This document shows, piece by piece, positions 9,716-21,934 of a stretch of DNA of 64,000 nt. Both the position numbers and the translations under genes were made by a program. Below the pieces are notes generated by a model that had not been told where the DNA came from, searched no databases, and worked only from the letters and a program-made list of their open reading frames with translations. The DNA is taken from NCBI GenBank assembly GCA_030490835.1, contig CM059973.1, positions 49,418,008 through 49,482,007 on the forward strand. Direction: 5' to 3'. Position 1 is the stretch's first letter; every line of letters begins with the position of its first letter. Source of the stretch: Annona cherimola. Lineage: Eukaryota > Streptophyta > Magnoliopsida > Magnoliales > Annonaceae.

Positions 9716-9988
9716 AGATAATCCTTCTTCCTTCGTGGGGTAGATCTGTAAATATCTTTCTTCTCGATTCCCCTTTTTTTGACGTGGGTTTCTTAAGCTA
9801 GCGGTGAAAAAAAAAAAGATGATATAGCAAGTTCTTTTGAACGGTCGGGATTGTTTGGGGATATTGGTTGAATGGAATTATTGGCTTATTGCTGACATAT
9901 GGATTTTTATACAGGATGCTTTTTTTTTTTTTTTTTTTTTTTGAATTTAGTGGAAGTTTTTTTTTTTTTTTTTTTATAATAGATTAAG
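9716..9988 (+). other. 3' flank of the HAT14-like gene with poly-T tracts
   Basis: This is the likely 3' UTR, followed by two long T tracts (about 9921-9942 and 9957-9975). No canonical AATAAA was found, so the cleavage site cannot be placed. Confidence 0.4.
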
Positions 9989-10260
9989 TGTGTGTTTGGG
10001 AATGGATAAAACTTTTGATGAAAAATTGTAGAGAGAAGTTGTCAAATATGTGATATGATAGGAGTAATGATGATGAATAAATAGGATAAAGTTGAAATAT
10101 ATAGGTTAGTTGTGTTTGTAGTGTAAAAATGATTAAAAAGTAAGGCAGGTGTATAAAAAAATGTGAAAAAATGATTAAAAAATAGGATAGTTGCGGAGAG
10201 GGAAAAGTTTTATCTTAAAAAGTTTTAAAGTGACAACTTTGTGTTGTTACCAAACACACC
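9989..10260 (+). mobile_element. MITE family M, copy 3
   Basis: It runs GTGTGTTTGGGAATGG to TTACCAAACACACC, so the terminal 10 bases are exact inverted repeats (GTGTGTTTGG and CCAAACACAC). Internal words such as GATAAAACTTTTGATGAAAA, TAGGATAAAGTTGAAAT and GTTAGTTGTG match copies 4 and 5. It lies 274 bp after the HAT14-like stop codon. There is no coding capacity. Confidence 0.75.
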
Positions 10261-11206
10261 TACAGGTGGAATTTCAGTCTGGTTGGTTTTGTAAATTTTC
10301 CTTAAATTCGTGAAAAGCGTGGTCACGTGCGAGGATGGCCATGGGCATGGCAGTAGTGTATTTTTGGTACAGTGCCTTTTTCGAGCATGGTTTTCCTATA
10401 ATAATTTTCTTATGCTTTGAAGTTCTTTCGATACTACCGAGGTTGGGTCGTCATAGCATTTATTGAGGTGATCTTAACCGTCGGTTTGATGGCAGAATTT
10501 TGGACAGTCAAAAAGGATTTCTCATGTACGGTGTAGATTGCTCCGACGTAACACTGTCATTATTTACTGCTCGACTGTGGGTATGGGCCCACCAACCGGT
10601 ACCAAAATTTCAATGGCAATAAATTGCTAGTTATGGCTGCCTGCCAAAAATAAGAAGATCCGAACCGCTCAATCGCTTGATTTTCGCCCGCTTTGATGGG
10701 CAAATCGTTCTCTAAAGAAAATAATAATAATATACGGATCACTGCAATAGAAATAATTGTATACGGCCACCTTGCGAAATTTTATTTAGCCGCAAGTCCT
10801 GTATTAATTGCAAAATTTTATTATTATTTTTTGAAAGTATTGATTCAAATTTTAATTAATTGATTATACTTGATGTAAAAAAGAAGCTGAGCCAAAGTGT
10901 AACTAAAATGTCACGTTTATCCAAAATCCAAATTTCTTTGTAGCCAAATAATTAATTACAGCCAACGTACAGCTGACAGTCAAAGATACGTTGTCTGTAG
11001 ATTGTTGTTATTTATTAATTATAGTGATAAATTAATTTTGTTGCTGTTGAATCTAATTTGGAAAATGAATATTTTGGAAGTTCTTATTAATCATTTTCTC
11101 TAACGAACTTAGAAAAAATATTTTAGCATTAAGTTGCCACATCGAAAAGTGAATACTTAAAATTTTTTGAAAAAAGGACTGCGTGACACGGTATCGTAAG
11201 GATAGA
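10261..11206. other. Intergenic DNA
   Basis: There is no supported gene; the 60-codon reverse frame near 10560 has no recognisable content. Composition is a little less AT-rich than further out (about 10300-10560), which suggests old unique sequence. Confidence 0.4.
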
Positions 11207-11495
11207 GTGTGTTTGGTTAGAGGTAAAACTTTTGATGAAAAGTTTTTGAAGTAGAAGTTGTCAAATTGATAGAAAATGATGTGATATAATAGGAGTAATG
11301 ATGAGGAGTAAAGAGAATAAAGTTAAAATAGATAGGTTAGTTGTATGGGTAGTTGTGTAGAAATGATTGAAAAGTAGGATAGTTTGTATAGGAAAATGTA
11401 AAAAAATAATTAAAAAATAGAGTAATTATGGCGAGTGAAAAGTTTTGTATTGAAAAGTTTTAGTTGACATTTTTTTACCCCAAACAAACGTACCC
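11207..11495 (+). mobile_element. MITE family M, copy 4
   Basis: It starts GTGTGTTTGGTTAGAGG, carries AAAACTTTTGATGAAAAG and the family core, and ends CCCCAAACAAACGTACCC. It is in the same orientation as copy 3, and both lie within 1.8 kb of the HAT14-like gene. Confidence 0.7.
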
Positions 11496-11654
11496 ATAAT
11501 GTATGAATCGGCGAGAAAAAAAAATGCAAATTTCACTCATCGATTTTATTTTTAATTCCACTTATACTATGAATCTTTTAAACATTTCAAATATTTCTAT
11601 ATCATTTGATTAAAATTTCATGGGCTATACATTTTAGTGTCTCTAATTATGTGT

Positions 11655-12015
11655 ACTTGTTTTTTGAGCTCAAATCCTATGCACTCGGGTGTGTTCGTGC
11701 ATGGAACTTTGGTGTAAAAATTTATTTTTTAAATAGAATTTTGACCTAAGTGTATTTAATTTATAAGTTGATGTTTACTATTTGGAGATTTGTACAATTT
11801 TTTATTTTAAAAAATAGGGTATTTTCGTCATTTAAAAAGGACTAAAATATTTGTATTTTTAAAAATTAAAAATACATACAAATCTCCAAAAATTGGTAAA
11901 ACTTAATATATGTTAAATACACTTTTTAATTTCAGTATGATAAATACATTTAGTTTAACAATTTATAATTTTTAAAAAATAAAAAGTAGTTTTCGTACTC
12001 AAGTGCACTGAATTT
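11655..12015. mobile_element. Fold-back MITE, copy 3
   Basis: The left arm (ATGCACTCGGGTGTG, AAGTGTATTTAAT, TGGAGATTTGTA) is mirrored by the right arm (TACAAATCTCCAAAAATTGG, TTAAATACACTT, GTACTCAAGTGCACTG). It shares the core of the fold-backs at 5767 and 15845 but is more decayed near its ends. Confidence 0.6.
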
Positions 12016-12043
12016 CTTGAACTCTTGCTTTTTAATTCATGAG

Positions 12044-12470
12044 TTCTTCATATTTACTTTTTTAAACCTTATAAGTTTGTCACACTGTGTTTTAAACCTT
12101 GCTGTTAATGTAAGCCACTAAAGGAATCGACAATATATTAGTAGCCACCATATAAATTTTTAAATGACAATATTGCTCTTAAAAAGAGTCGACTCATTTA
12201 ATGAGTTGCCTTAACTTGATTACAACAAACATCACAGTGTCCGTAAGTTTAAGTCGCTCATTTCAATTTTTCATGTCCATATATATGAGCCTCCTTATGA
12301 AAATAAGTTGACTCAACTAAGCCATAAGTGTATTTTAGACTTTTATTTATATAAAAAAAACTTTTTGTTAGACATTTTGACAATGTATAACTTTAGAGTT
12401 TAAAATGCAAAGGGGCACAACTTATAAGGTTTAAATAGAAAATGCACATAGTTAGGGGACCAACATGCAA
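12044..12470. mobile_element. Short element with inverted ends (AAACCTTATAAGTT family)
   Basis: The left side reads TTTTAAACCTTATAAGTTTGTC and the right side ACAACTTATAAGGTTTAAAT, with weaker mirrored similarity beyond (GTTTTAAACCTTG against GAGTTTAAAATGC). This looks like a non-autonomous DNA transposon of about 430 bp. The exact ends and the target duplication could not be fixed. Confidence 0.45.
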
Positions 12471-15400
12471 AAAATCCAGTACTTTTACTTATTGTCAATA
12501 TAACTTTACTCATTCCTAATATACCTTTACCTATTCTTAATACATCTCCATCCTAAATTTCCATCCCGTCCTTATCCTATCTTACCTCTAAACTGACAAC
12601 CCCTTCTGAAATGATGAGTATGCCCAAGCTTTAACATTATTTGATGTTGGCTTTTTCAAAGTTAAAGATTTATATTCAAACGATATATGATTTTATATAA
12701 AATTACAAAAAATTCATTAGAATATGGCTTCTTAGTTATAAAATCATAATTATGGATAAATATATTTATCGTTTCATAGGAGACTAATGACTTCTTTAAC
12801 GGATATCTAATGACATAAGTGGAATTTTAAGCAAAATATATAGGTATATTTGGAATTTTTGAAATTTCATAAGTATAAGTGAAATTAGAGATAAATTCAT
12901 GAGTATATATGAAATTTAGTCAATTTATCCTTATAAAGTAGTTACATGAAAAGATATAAAAATAATAAGAATGTGAAGTTAATAATAGAAAATAAGATAA
13001 GTAATTAATATTTCAAAGCCTATAAAAATGTCCACGACGTGGAATGAAAAATATTACTAAAGGGAATATAAAATTCTTTCTTGGAAAAACGAACTAAAAA
13101 TGGGCGTGAATGGATACATACATGACGTGTGGATTGAGATGCTCATCAAAGCATGCATGCCATTGCCAATCAACGGCGTGGTCTCCGTTTGGTGGGAAAT
13201 TGGACATGCGGTCACGCGGAACCCGGCGGCCGTTCTGACTTCAAAGGTTTACCAGGACTAGCTAGAAGACTCATTTATCATTTATTATTTGATTATCATG
13301 TGGAAAATAATTAATGTTCTAATCATTTATTTAAAAACGTGGGCTCTTGACCACCTGTGCAAGCACTTGGTTTTGATTAATGTAAGAGTTGCTTTTTTCT
13401 CCTATTCAGCATTTCTGTTTCCCGCTATTTGTATTAATTTCTATCTTTAAAATATTATTATTTGCTCCTAGTTGAAATTGTTTAAATCGACAACCAAATA
13501 CGTCTGGTTAATTATTTGACCGAAAATTATAAAAAAAAGTATAAAAAGACAATGAGGACGCTATTATTGTATGGAAATTGCTGTAAACAGAGGTGAATGA
13601 ATAATAAATAATTTTTATGAAAAATATATAAATCGAATCACTATTACTAATTAAATATAGGTACCGGTTATTGCAGTGTGCATCTGGCCGGTTCTTTCTT
13701 TTTTTTTTTTTTTAAAAAAATTCGAATTTATTTTTCTTTAAAAATAAATCATTGGTGACATTCATCAATATGTATTCCATTATGATCCTACAAATCACAT
13801 ATTTGAGAAACGATGATGTGCAATAAATTTATTTTCAAAATTTTAGCAGCCACATAAAATATACTTGTAATATATAAATTTCCAATCAAAATAATTTTTA
13901 CATAATAAACATAGGAAAATATTCAAATGATGTCTCAAAATGGGCCCCACATATATTAAAATTAACATCTACTTCATCCAGTATATTTAAAATTATTTAT
14001 TTTGATAGCGTATCAATGTTCAACCAAATCTAGTATGTGTGTGTGCTCCATCTTAGAATGGTACAAAATCAATGTAATAAAATAATTTAACATAAATATT
14101 AATTTTAAAGTAGTATTTTCAATATCTAAATCATCTAAAGTTTGATATTTATGTTATATAAATGATTGTACGAAGTATTTTAACATTTTCATATGCGTAC
14201 GACTTATTTTTTAATGGACTGTACTATAATTATGGTGCAGTGTGACTATATTGGATAGGTTCTATAAATATATACATATCAATTAGCTTGCATTTGAAGT
14301 AGTTTATAACTATCACATCAAAATAAACAAAGATAGCATCATAAGATGTGGAAAGACTAATGGGTACAACCAACCATGCTAGAAGCGTGCATGCCCTGTA
14401 AACATCACGCATGACTCGGCATTTGGTTTGGTAACCTTCCGCTCGTGCACGAAGCATGCTGCATGCTTCTTTGCTCTTGCCTTCTTCGCTTCTTTTTTCC
14501 TAGAAACTATACACAATCTTTGAAGGTTTAACTGATGAAATCTCCGACTATTTAGGTCTTCTCCCACCCACGAGCTTTTTTGGGCATGCTGCACTCATGG
14601 CGGGGAGACAAACCAACGGTCTGGATTACTGGTCGATCGATGGAGCCACTGATCATGATGCATGGCTTTTTATCACTTTCTCGTAAAGACGTTGTCTTTC
14701 AAGGAAGCCGGGGGCAGGACGAAACAGGGGAATAATCGAGGGGACAACTAGCTAGTGGATGTCCCTTTAAATATTTATGAACATGATGAAATGAGATATA
14801 AGGCAGCCCACCTAACATGCTATGCCCTTTTTAAAAATATTTTTGAATATTTTTTGGTTTTCTTTTCATTTTTATTCAGGCCCAAGTGCATTTATTTCGT
14901 AATAATAAATCTTTGAATTCCTGTATATATTTTTGCGAGAAACATGATGATACACGATATATCATATACCACCTAACATGTGATGTCCTTTTAAATATTT
15001 TTGGATGTTTTGATTCTCTTTTCATTTTATGTGGGGTTAAGTGTCCCACAAGCGTATTCATTTTATACACACAAATTTTCCATTTTTAAATTCTTGCATA
15101 TATTTTTAACAAATTTTTGGAAATAAAATTTTCCCTTACGCACGCTCCCACAGGAAAAGGGAGAAAATTATTTATTTTTGAAAATTTATAAAAATATAGA
15201 CAATAATTTAAATAGTAAATTTTATGGAAAAATAGTAAATTTTGGTATTTAAAATAAATACACTTTGGCTCACATAAAAAATGAAAAGAAAACTAAAAAA
15301 TTAAAAAACTATTTAAAAATAGCATCACAAATTAGGTCATATGAAATATATAGCATATCATCATTTTGCTTAAATTTCGAGGTGCAACTTGACCCCTTGA

Positions 15401-15844
15401 GTCTCAACCTAGGATAAAACACTATTTTGCCTTACTTTTATAGAGCCAAAACTTAGGAACCCAAACTTGAGGAACTCTAACCTGATTTTTCTATTTAAAT
15501 TTGATAAAAAATATATTATATATAACATTATATATAAAACTTAAATTATATTTATTCATATTTATGTAAGGATAATGATTGAATAATTACCATAAGCATG
15601 GGGGCTTCATGCTTACATTTGATTTTTAATCTTAAAATATTTTGTAAATATAATCCATTTATCATGTTTATTCTTATGTATTTATTTGTAATTCTACAAA
15701 TTACGCGTATGAAAATTTTTTTTATTGTACATTTCTCAATGATTTTAATAGTTATATATTAAATTTAAAAAGTTGCTATTTTTACAAAATATTTACAAAA
15801 TATAAGTTTACAACAAAAACTATTTTTAGTAACATGATAAAATA
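12471..15844. other. AT-rich intergenic DNA with scattered repeat pieces
   Basis: No gene is supported. A reversed R3 copy lies at about 14080-14190. The less AT-rich patches at about 13120-13260 and 14390-14740 are not protein-like. About 15560-15680 resembles part of the R4 repeat (16243-16475), including the mirrored GCATGGGGGCTTCATGC. Confidence 0.4.
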
Positions 15845-16231
15845 AGAAGAATGATCCTGTTAACCCGGGCTATGCCTATGCCTTGCTTAGCCTACTTCAA
15901 AAAATTCATTTATAACAATTTTTGTTGTTGTTTTCTTTATATACTTGTTTATCTAAGTGTATTTAACATATAAATCAAGTTTTACTATTTTTGGATATGT
16001 GTATATATTTTTTTAGATTTTTGAAGATAGGGGTATTTAAAATACACAGATGTTTAAAAATCTAAAAAAAATGTACATATCCAAAAATGGTAAAACTTGA
16101 TTTATATGATAAATACACTTAGATAAATAAATGTATGAAGAAAAAAGCAAAAACAAAGTTGTTATAAATGAGTTTTTTGAGGTGAGCCAAGCGAGACATT
16201 TGCTTTGCTTGGGGTAACTAGATCACTTCTT
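15845..16231. mobile_element. Near-perfect long fold-back MITE
   Basis: The two halves are inverted copies around a centre at about 16038. On the left are GTTAACCCGGGC, CTTCAAAAAATTCATTTATAA, GTTTATCTAAGTGTATTTAAC and AAGTTTTACTATTTTTGGAT. On the right are ATCCAAAAATGGTAAAACTT, ATAAATACACTTAGATAAA, TTATAAATGAGTTTTTTGAG and TTGGGGTAAC. The arms are about 180 bp with few mismatches, and the centre is the best matched part. Transcribed, it would form a long hairpin of the kind DCL enzymes process in plants. There is no open frame. The target duplication is unclear. Confidence 0.8.
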
Positions 16232-16242
16232 TAAAATAAGTT

Positions 16243-16475
16243 GTGTTAAATATGATAAATAAATATATTTTAAAATTTAAAAAATATAGGTAAACATGGA
16301 ACCCCCATGCTCTAAGTACTAACACATTACACACTATGTATTTAGTTATGTTTGAATAGATGTTTTTCATAGTGAAATTATATTACATTCATTTTCATTC
16401 ATGTTTATGCTTACCTATGTTTTTAAATTTTAAAATATATTTTTAAATCTAAATCATTTATCATGTAGAACACAT
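16243..16475. mobile_element. R4 repeat, copy 1 (MITE-like, inverted ends)
   Basis: Words such as AAATATATTTTAAAATTTAAAAA and ATAGGTAAACATGGA on the left are mirrored by GCTTACCTATGTTTTTAAA and AAATATATTTTTAAATC on the right. A diverged copy in the same orientation lies at about 22370-22600, on the other side of the LINE block. Confidence 0.5.
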
Positions 16476-16539
16476 CTTTTTTTTTTTTAATGAGAAACAA
16501 GTTCTAATCATCTCGCACTCAAGCTTGTTCTTAACTCAC

Positions 16540-17764
16540 AATAATAGAGGAAGAAACTGCAAAGGGAGTTTAGGTACAAGTTATTCCGGGCTCGAGACAA
16601 GGATCATATTATTGATAGTGTCTAGATGTTTGGGAATCATCCGGAGCTTTTAGCTTTTGACAACTTGCAAAGGAAGATCAAGAAAACTAGCACAGAGCTA
16701 GCAAAATGGATCAGAGAACAAAGGGGGCATCTTAGGCAAGCTATAATTGAAAAGTAGAAAGAACCATATGATTTGCATGCGTAGAGCCCATTTGATTAGC
16801 GGAAATGAAGCAATCAAAGGGGTCTAATACCAATTAAACCTTCTATTAGAGGATAAGGAGACAATGTGGCAACAAAGGGCAAAAGTTCATTGGGTTCAAC
16901 AAGATGACAAAAACACAACTTTCTTCCATAGAATTGCCTCTAATAGGCGTCGATCAAATCTCATAGCAGCCCTCCAAGATAATAAAGGCACATGGGTATA
17001 TAAGCAAGAGGAGATGCAGGAAATGCTTCTTTCATATTTCAAGGGGGTCTACACTAGCATGGGCCCTACCAATACAGAGAGTATTGAAGCTTGTAAATGG
17101 ACGATCTTAGATTCTCAAAATGAATACCTTGTGAGATTGGTGACTAGCTATGAAACAAACAAAGACTTTGGGCCTAGATGGCATGTCAGCGAATTTTTAC
17201 TAATAGCATTAGAAGATGGTGGGGTAGGATTTTTTCAATGTGTGTCAATCATTCACGGGAGTATAGAGCCTTCTTCATCAACAAAGGCAACTTCAAGAGC
17301 TTAACTCTACAACAATCTTAAGTGATGTCTATAGAATATCATCTTAAAACATCATAGTACTTCTGTTTTGGGGCGTCGAATTATAGATAATATGCTCATT
17401 GCCTATGAAGTTATCCACCAGCTTAGACATCAGAAGAAAGGCACTTGTGAGGAGGCCACTATCAAACTGGACATGTCCAAGGCATACGATAGAGTCGAAT
17501 GGGATTTTTGTGGGGAGGTGATGGAGAATATTAAGTTTACCAATATTTGGATAAATTAGATCATGAGTTGTGTGTAGTCAATTAGATATTGAGTGGACTT
17601 GAATGACTTTAAATCATAGTACTTTAGGCCCCAAAGAGGGCTAAGGCAAGGGGATTCACTCTCACCATATTTGTTCCTTATTTTTGTTAAAGGTTTATCT
17701 GCTTTAATCTTTGATGCGCACGAGCTCAAGATGTTGAATGGGATCAAAATTAACCCTAGGGGAT
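16540..17764 (+). pseudogene. LINE (L1-type) reverse transcriptase, 5' part, decayed
   Basis: The frame at 16864-17304 encodes WQQRAKVHWVQQDDKNTTFFH, which matches the segment just before the RT domain of plant L1-type LINEs. After frame changes, 17368-17559 gives GRRIIDNMLIAYEV and KLDMSKAYDRVEWDF, the RT motif with the first catalytic Asp. At about 17630-17700 comes a block like LRQGDSLSPYLF. Many stops and frameshifts make it a pseudogene. It breaks off at 17764 where a solo LTR is inserted and resumes at 21127. The endonuclease domain was not recognised, so the copy is probably 5' truncated. Confidence 0.8.
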
Positions 17765-20700
17765 TGTGAAACCCGTGTTATTTGAAACTTCGTGAATGTA
17801 ATTTATGCCGAAAGACTTACAGTGTATGTGTTATTTCAGTAAGATTATAGAAAAATGTGTATGTTTACAAAAAGATCAAATTGCAATTTTAGAAAAATGA
17901 GATTAAATTGTAAATTTAGAATAAAGGACTGATTGGTAAATTTGACAAGAGTAAAAAAAAGATTTAATTTTACAAAAGTTAAATTTGAGGTTTATAAGAA
18001 AACTAAACGGGTAATTTATGATTTTATAAAAATTTGATATAAAAATAAATTTTTACAAATTTTCGGAAAGGAATTTTAAAATTCTGAATTATACCAGGTG
18101 AAATTGTTTAAATTCACGGACCTTATGGAAAAATAAAAATAAATAAATTTTTTTTTTGGCCAATTAGGGGTTCTAATTAAGGGCTTATATTCATTCATAC
18201 GATTTTCATTAGATCTAAGCATGTATAAGTTATATGGACAAGATAATTTACTAAAAAATACTAAATTATGTGCTCTTTAATCTAGACGGAATAGATTATG
18301 AAAAATAATTTACATCTAGTGGATGTTTATTATTTTTGCGTAATTAATTAGTTAATTAATATTTTGATGTATATAAGGTTGTTTGAGATGAAACTTTTAG
18401 ATCAAGCCTATTTTAATATACCCTACATAACGAATGGATTAAATTTTGAAAAACATGTCTACAAGTTTTTAAAATGAAAATTTATGCCAAAATACGATTT
18501 TAATTAAATTAAAATATGTACTTTACTCCAATTGAGGTGAAATTTTATGGGTAAGCCTATTTTAATATGCCCAATTTAATTAAGGAATTAAATTTTGGAA
18601 AACATGTTTCCAAAATTTTAAAAAGAGATTTTTTGTCCAAATATGAATTAATTTATTAAAAAAAATAATTTTTTTTTTCAAAATTCCGAAAGGTACATTT
18701 TGTGAACAAATATATATATATTAATAAAATTTTTTTATGAGTACAACTTTAAAGCTGGATTTTTGGACAGCTATAATATGTAATGTAATATATATATATA
18801 ATAATAGAAGGAGACGGTACTGGAGATGCACTAATGGACGGTAATTAATAATAATAAAAAACACACATATGTAATAGATGTAACCTACAGACGTAAAATG
18901 AAATATATGAACAACACCTGTATGTTTATGTTAAATGGTCACCATGGGTTAAATTTAATTTAACCATAGTGAATCGTTAACATATATGTATAAATAGACG
19001 TGCTGGCCATTTTTGCTGAAAATTCAGCAATGGGCAATGGTAGAAGGGCTGCAGTACTTAGGCGTACAAGCATTCAGGTATAATTTTTTTTTATTTCATT
19101 TCCTTATTTCCGGAGGTGCTACTCGGCTAATTAATATTTTAAAAATTTTAATTTATCAATCTGATGAATGTAATATGAATTATGAAGATACTACTTAAAA
19201 TTTTTTAAAACAATACTGCTGAACGTAGATTCAACTTTCTGAATGCTTGATATTCTAATTTGATTTCATACTTTCAGAATTTGTATTTTTAATATCATGA
19301 TGATCGTTAAATTATTGTCCAATTAATCAAATGTGCTGAATAAACTTCTAGGTGCATAAGTGCTGTTTAAATATTTCAGAAATTTTATTTGAACCTGCTG
19401 GACAATTGATGTTGCTGAATATATGATTAATGTCATTAAAATAATTCAGCGTTAAACTAATTTAGGGATATTTTCATGATTAAGTTTATAAGTCTAAGTT
19501 AATCTTGATTTATTGCTTCAAATCTGGAGGTTATGTAATATTATAAACAAAAATATGAAAAAAATAGTAAAAGAAGGAATGCTTCTATGAAAATTTGAGT
19601 ACAAGCTCATTATATTATCATTAAGGAACGACCAAATTTTCAGCTTAAAATATTAAGCAGATTGAAATTAAAAATCCGAGAATATTAACTTAAAAAGGTA
19701 AAACTGGTGACAGAATCAACCATAGTAAATAATTTTTAATAATTTTTGTAGATGGATTTTTGATCTGAAATTTTTATATGATGTATAATATATCATTATT
19801 ATCACTATAAAAAAATAAAAAATTATTTTTGGATGACATAAGTATGGTTTAAAATTAACGTGATTAAGGCTGATCCTGATTTCACAACACTGTCTAGCAC
19901 AGTGAAAATGCTAAAATAAATATATAATATTAATATTTCTTGCTGAGATTTTTATGAGGGTTAATTCCTGTAGTTATTGATATATGATAGAAATTTCAGA
20001 ATTAAATACCTTGATTTGATTTCAAATCAAGATTTAAAGAAATCAGTACACCTGATTTTAGCAAATGAGGACAGTTTGAGAAATAATAAAAAATAAATAT
20101 GAAAACTAAGTGAAAGTAATCCAAATTGACATGTATATTAGGAAAGAGTGTAATAAAGGATTAGGGATAGAAAATTGATGCTATTATATGTATATGGAAT
20201 TAATGGATAAATAAGAAGATGGAACATAGTGAAAATAAGAAGAGAATGACTGGTTTGGAATTTAATAGTAAGTTTCAAAAATTTTAAATGAGATATTATA
20301 AGAAAAAAACGGTCCTTTTTATGTGTATAGGAAAAAGAAAAGAAAAGGTGGAAGGTACAAGCTAATTTTACAGGTAAGCAAGTTATATGCTTTCTAAAAT
20401 GTTTATAAATGAATGCAAATTGTTTGCTCACATGTTTTATGAATTATATTTAAGGATGACCATTCCTATAATGCTTTACATGAAATAATTGCTACTTGCT
20501 TGTTAAATGCTTTTGTAAAATGTTTATGATTTATAAATGTCATGCCGGCATATGTATGTGAATGATCATGGTGCACGAGGATTAGGCCATAGCTTGAGGT
20601 AGTAAGCGGACTGGATGTCCCCCTCACTATCGCCAAGTCGCTTATACAGGCCAGGCCGGCGGCGACCTCCCTGAGATGGGAGCAGGTATGGGATGGACGC

Positions 20701-21126
20701 TTAGCTAGCGTCTCGTCCAAAGGAATGTCATGAAATACATGAAAAAAAAGGATTGAAAATTTATGTATGACTTGCTTACTGAGTATCTTTACTCACCCAT
20801 GTTTTTTTTTTAAAATAATAGACAGGTGATGACGATGAAGACGGCATGGGAATATGAAGAGTTTTATGTAAATGATGTATATGATAACCTTTATGAAAAG
20901 AAAATGTTGTTATGACTCTGATATGGGAAATGTTTACTAAGTTGGATGAATAAAAATGTTTATTTATGCATTGATGTCATACATATATGTATAGACGATA
21001 TACACGTATATATATATATATATAAAATCTGCTTTGTGATCAGGGCAACAATCCTGAATCACGTTTACCAACCCTTTTCGACTCCGGAGTAAGGACCATG
21101 TGAAGCCCCAGATTTGGAGTGCCACA
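17765..21126 (+). mobile_element. 3.36-kb solo LTR inserted in the LINE
   Basis: It starts TGTGAAACCCGTG and ends GGAGTGCCACA. The flanks are GGGAT (17760-17764) and GGGAC (21127-21131), a 5-bp target duplication with one transition. Removing it rejoins the LINE reading frame exactly. There is no coding region, PBS or second LTR inside, so it is a solo LTR. It shares two blocks with the long LTRs at 29249, 32993 and 51239: TTAAGGATGACCATTCC at about 20450 and GGGCAACAATCCTGAATCACG about 85 bp before the 3' end. LTR length and family suggest Ty3/gypsy, but an LTR alone does not prove the superfamily. Confidence 0.85.
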
Positions 21127-21925
21127 GGGACCCACTCTTACTCACTTATTTTTTGCATATGATGCGCTCTTTTTTCTCAAGGCAAGGCAACAGGAAATAC
21201 AACATCTTATGGCTCTCCTCAGCCTTTAAGGTAAATGCTCAGGCCAGACTCAAATTTAGACAAAATTGTTGTTTTTTCAACTCTAACACAAGCCCATCTT
21301 CAAGAAATAAGTTAAAGGCTTTACGTGGGTCCTCTGGCCATGAAATCCAACATTATCTAAGGCTTCTTGCTTGGCTTGGCAAATCAAAGAAAGCCATGTT
21401 TAAGGGTTTGAAAGGACAAATTTGGAGAAAATTCAAGGTTGAAAAGGGAAACTCCTTTCTTAGGGAGGGAAGGAAACTTTGATTAAGGTAGTTGCACAGG
21501 CAATTTTGACTTAACAATGAGCATCTTCCTATCGCCTAAAAGCTTTTGTGTTGAAATCGATAGCCTTCTAAGCAAATTTTGATGGGGTGAAAAGGGGGGG
21601 GGCATGGAAAATGGGTTAGGTTTCTTGGAAAGAAATCTGCAAGCCAAAGGTTGTGGGGTATGGGTTTTAGAGATATCTTCACTTTCAATCATGCTTTTTT
21701 GGCAAAGTAGTTATGGAGTTTGGCAATTACAACAAATTCAATATTTTATGAAATTTTGAAAGCCAAATATTTTCAGAATGGAGACTAGTGTATAGGAAAA
21801 CATCAACCGACTAACTCACTTACTTGGAGTAGTCTCCTCAAATTCAGATTTGTTATAGAAAATAGTTGCAAATGGTGAATGGGCAATGGTTGCATGGTGC
21901 ATTTCTTAAAAGATAAGTGGACAAA
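21127..21925 (+). pseudogene. LINE reverse transcriptase, 3' part, decayed
   Basis: It continues directly from the 17764 break. The first codons encode PTLTHLFFAYDALFF, the RT catalytic box in which the usual FADD has become FAYD. Then come EIQHLMALLS, a FFNSNTSP block, LGKSKKAMFKGLKGQIWRKFK, and further LINE-like sequence in shifting frames to about 21900. One catalytic Asp is lost and stops are frequent. Confidence 0.75.
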
Positions 21926-21934
21926 TGCTTAATT

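Noticed and set aside
14230..14740. A possible gene in the less AT-rich patch
   Set aside because: The frames are short, on overlapping phases, without motif or splice-site support.
20138..20431. 97-codon reverse frame in the solo LTR at 17765
   Set aside because: It has low-complexity hydrophobic content, no motif, and lies inside an LTR.
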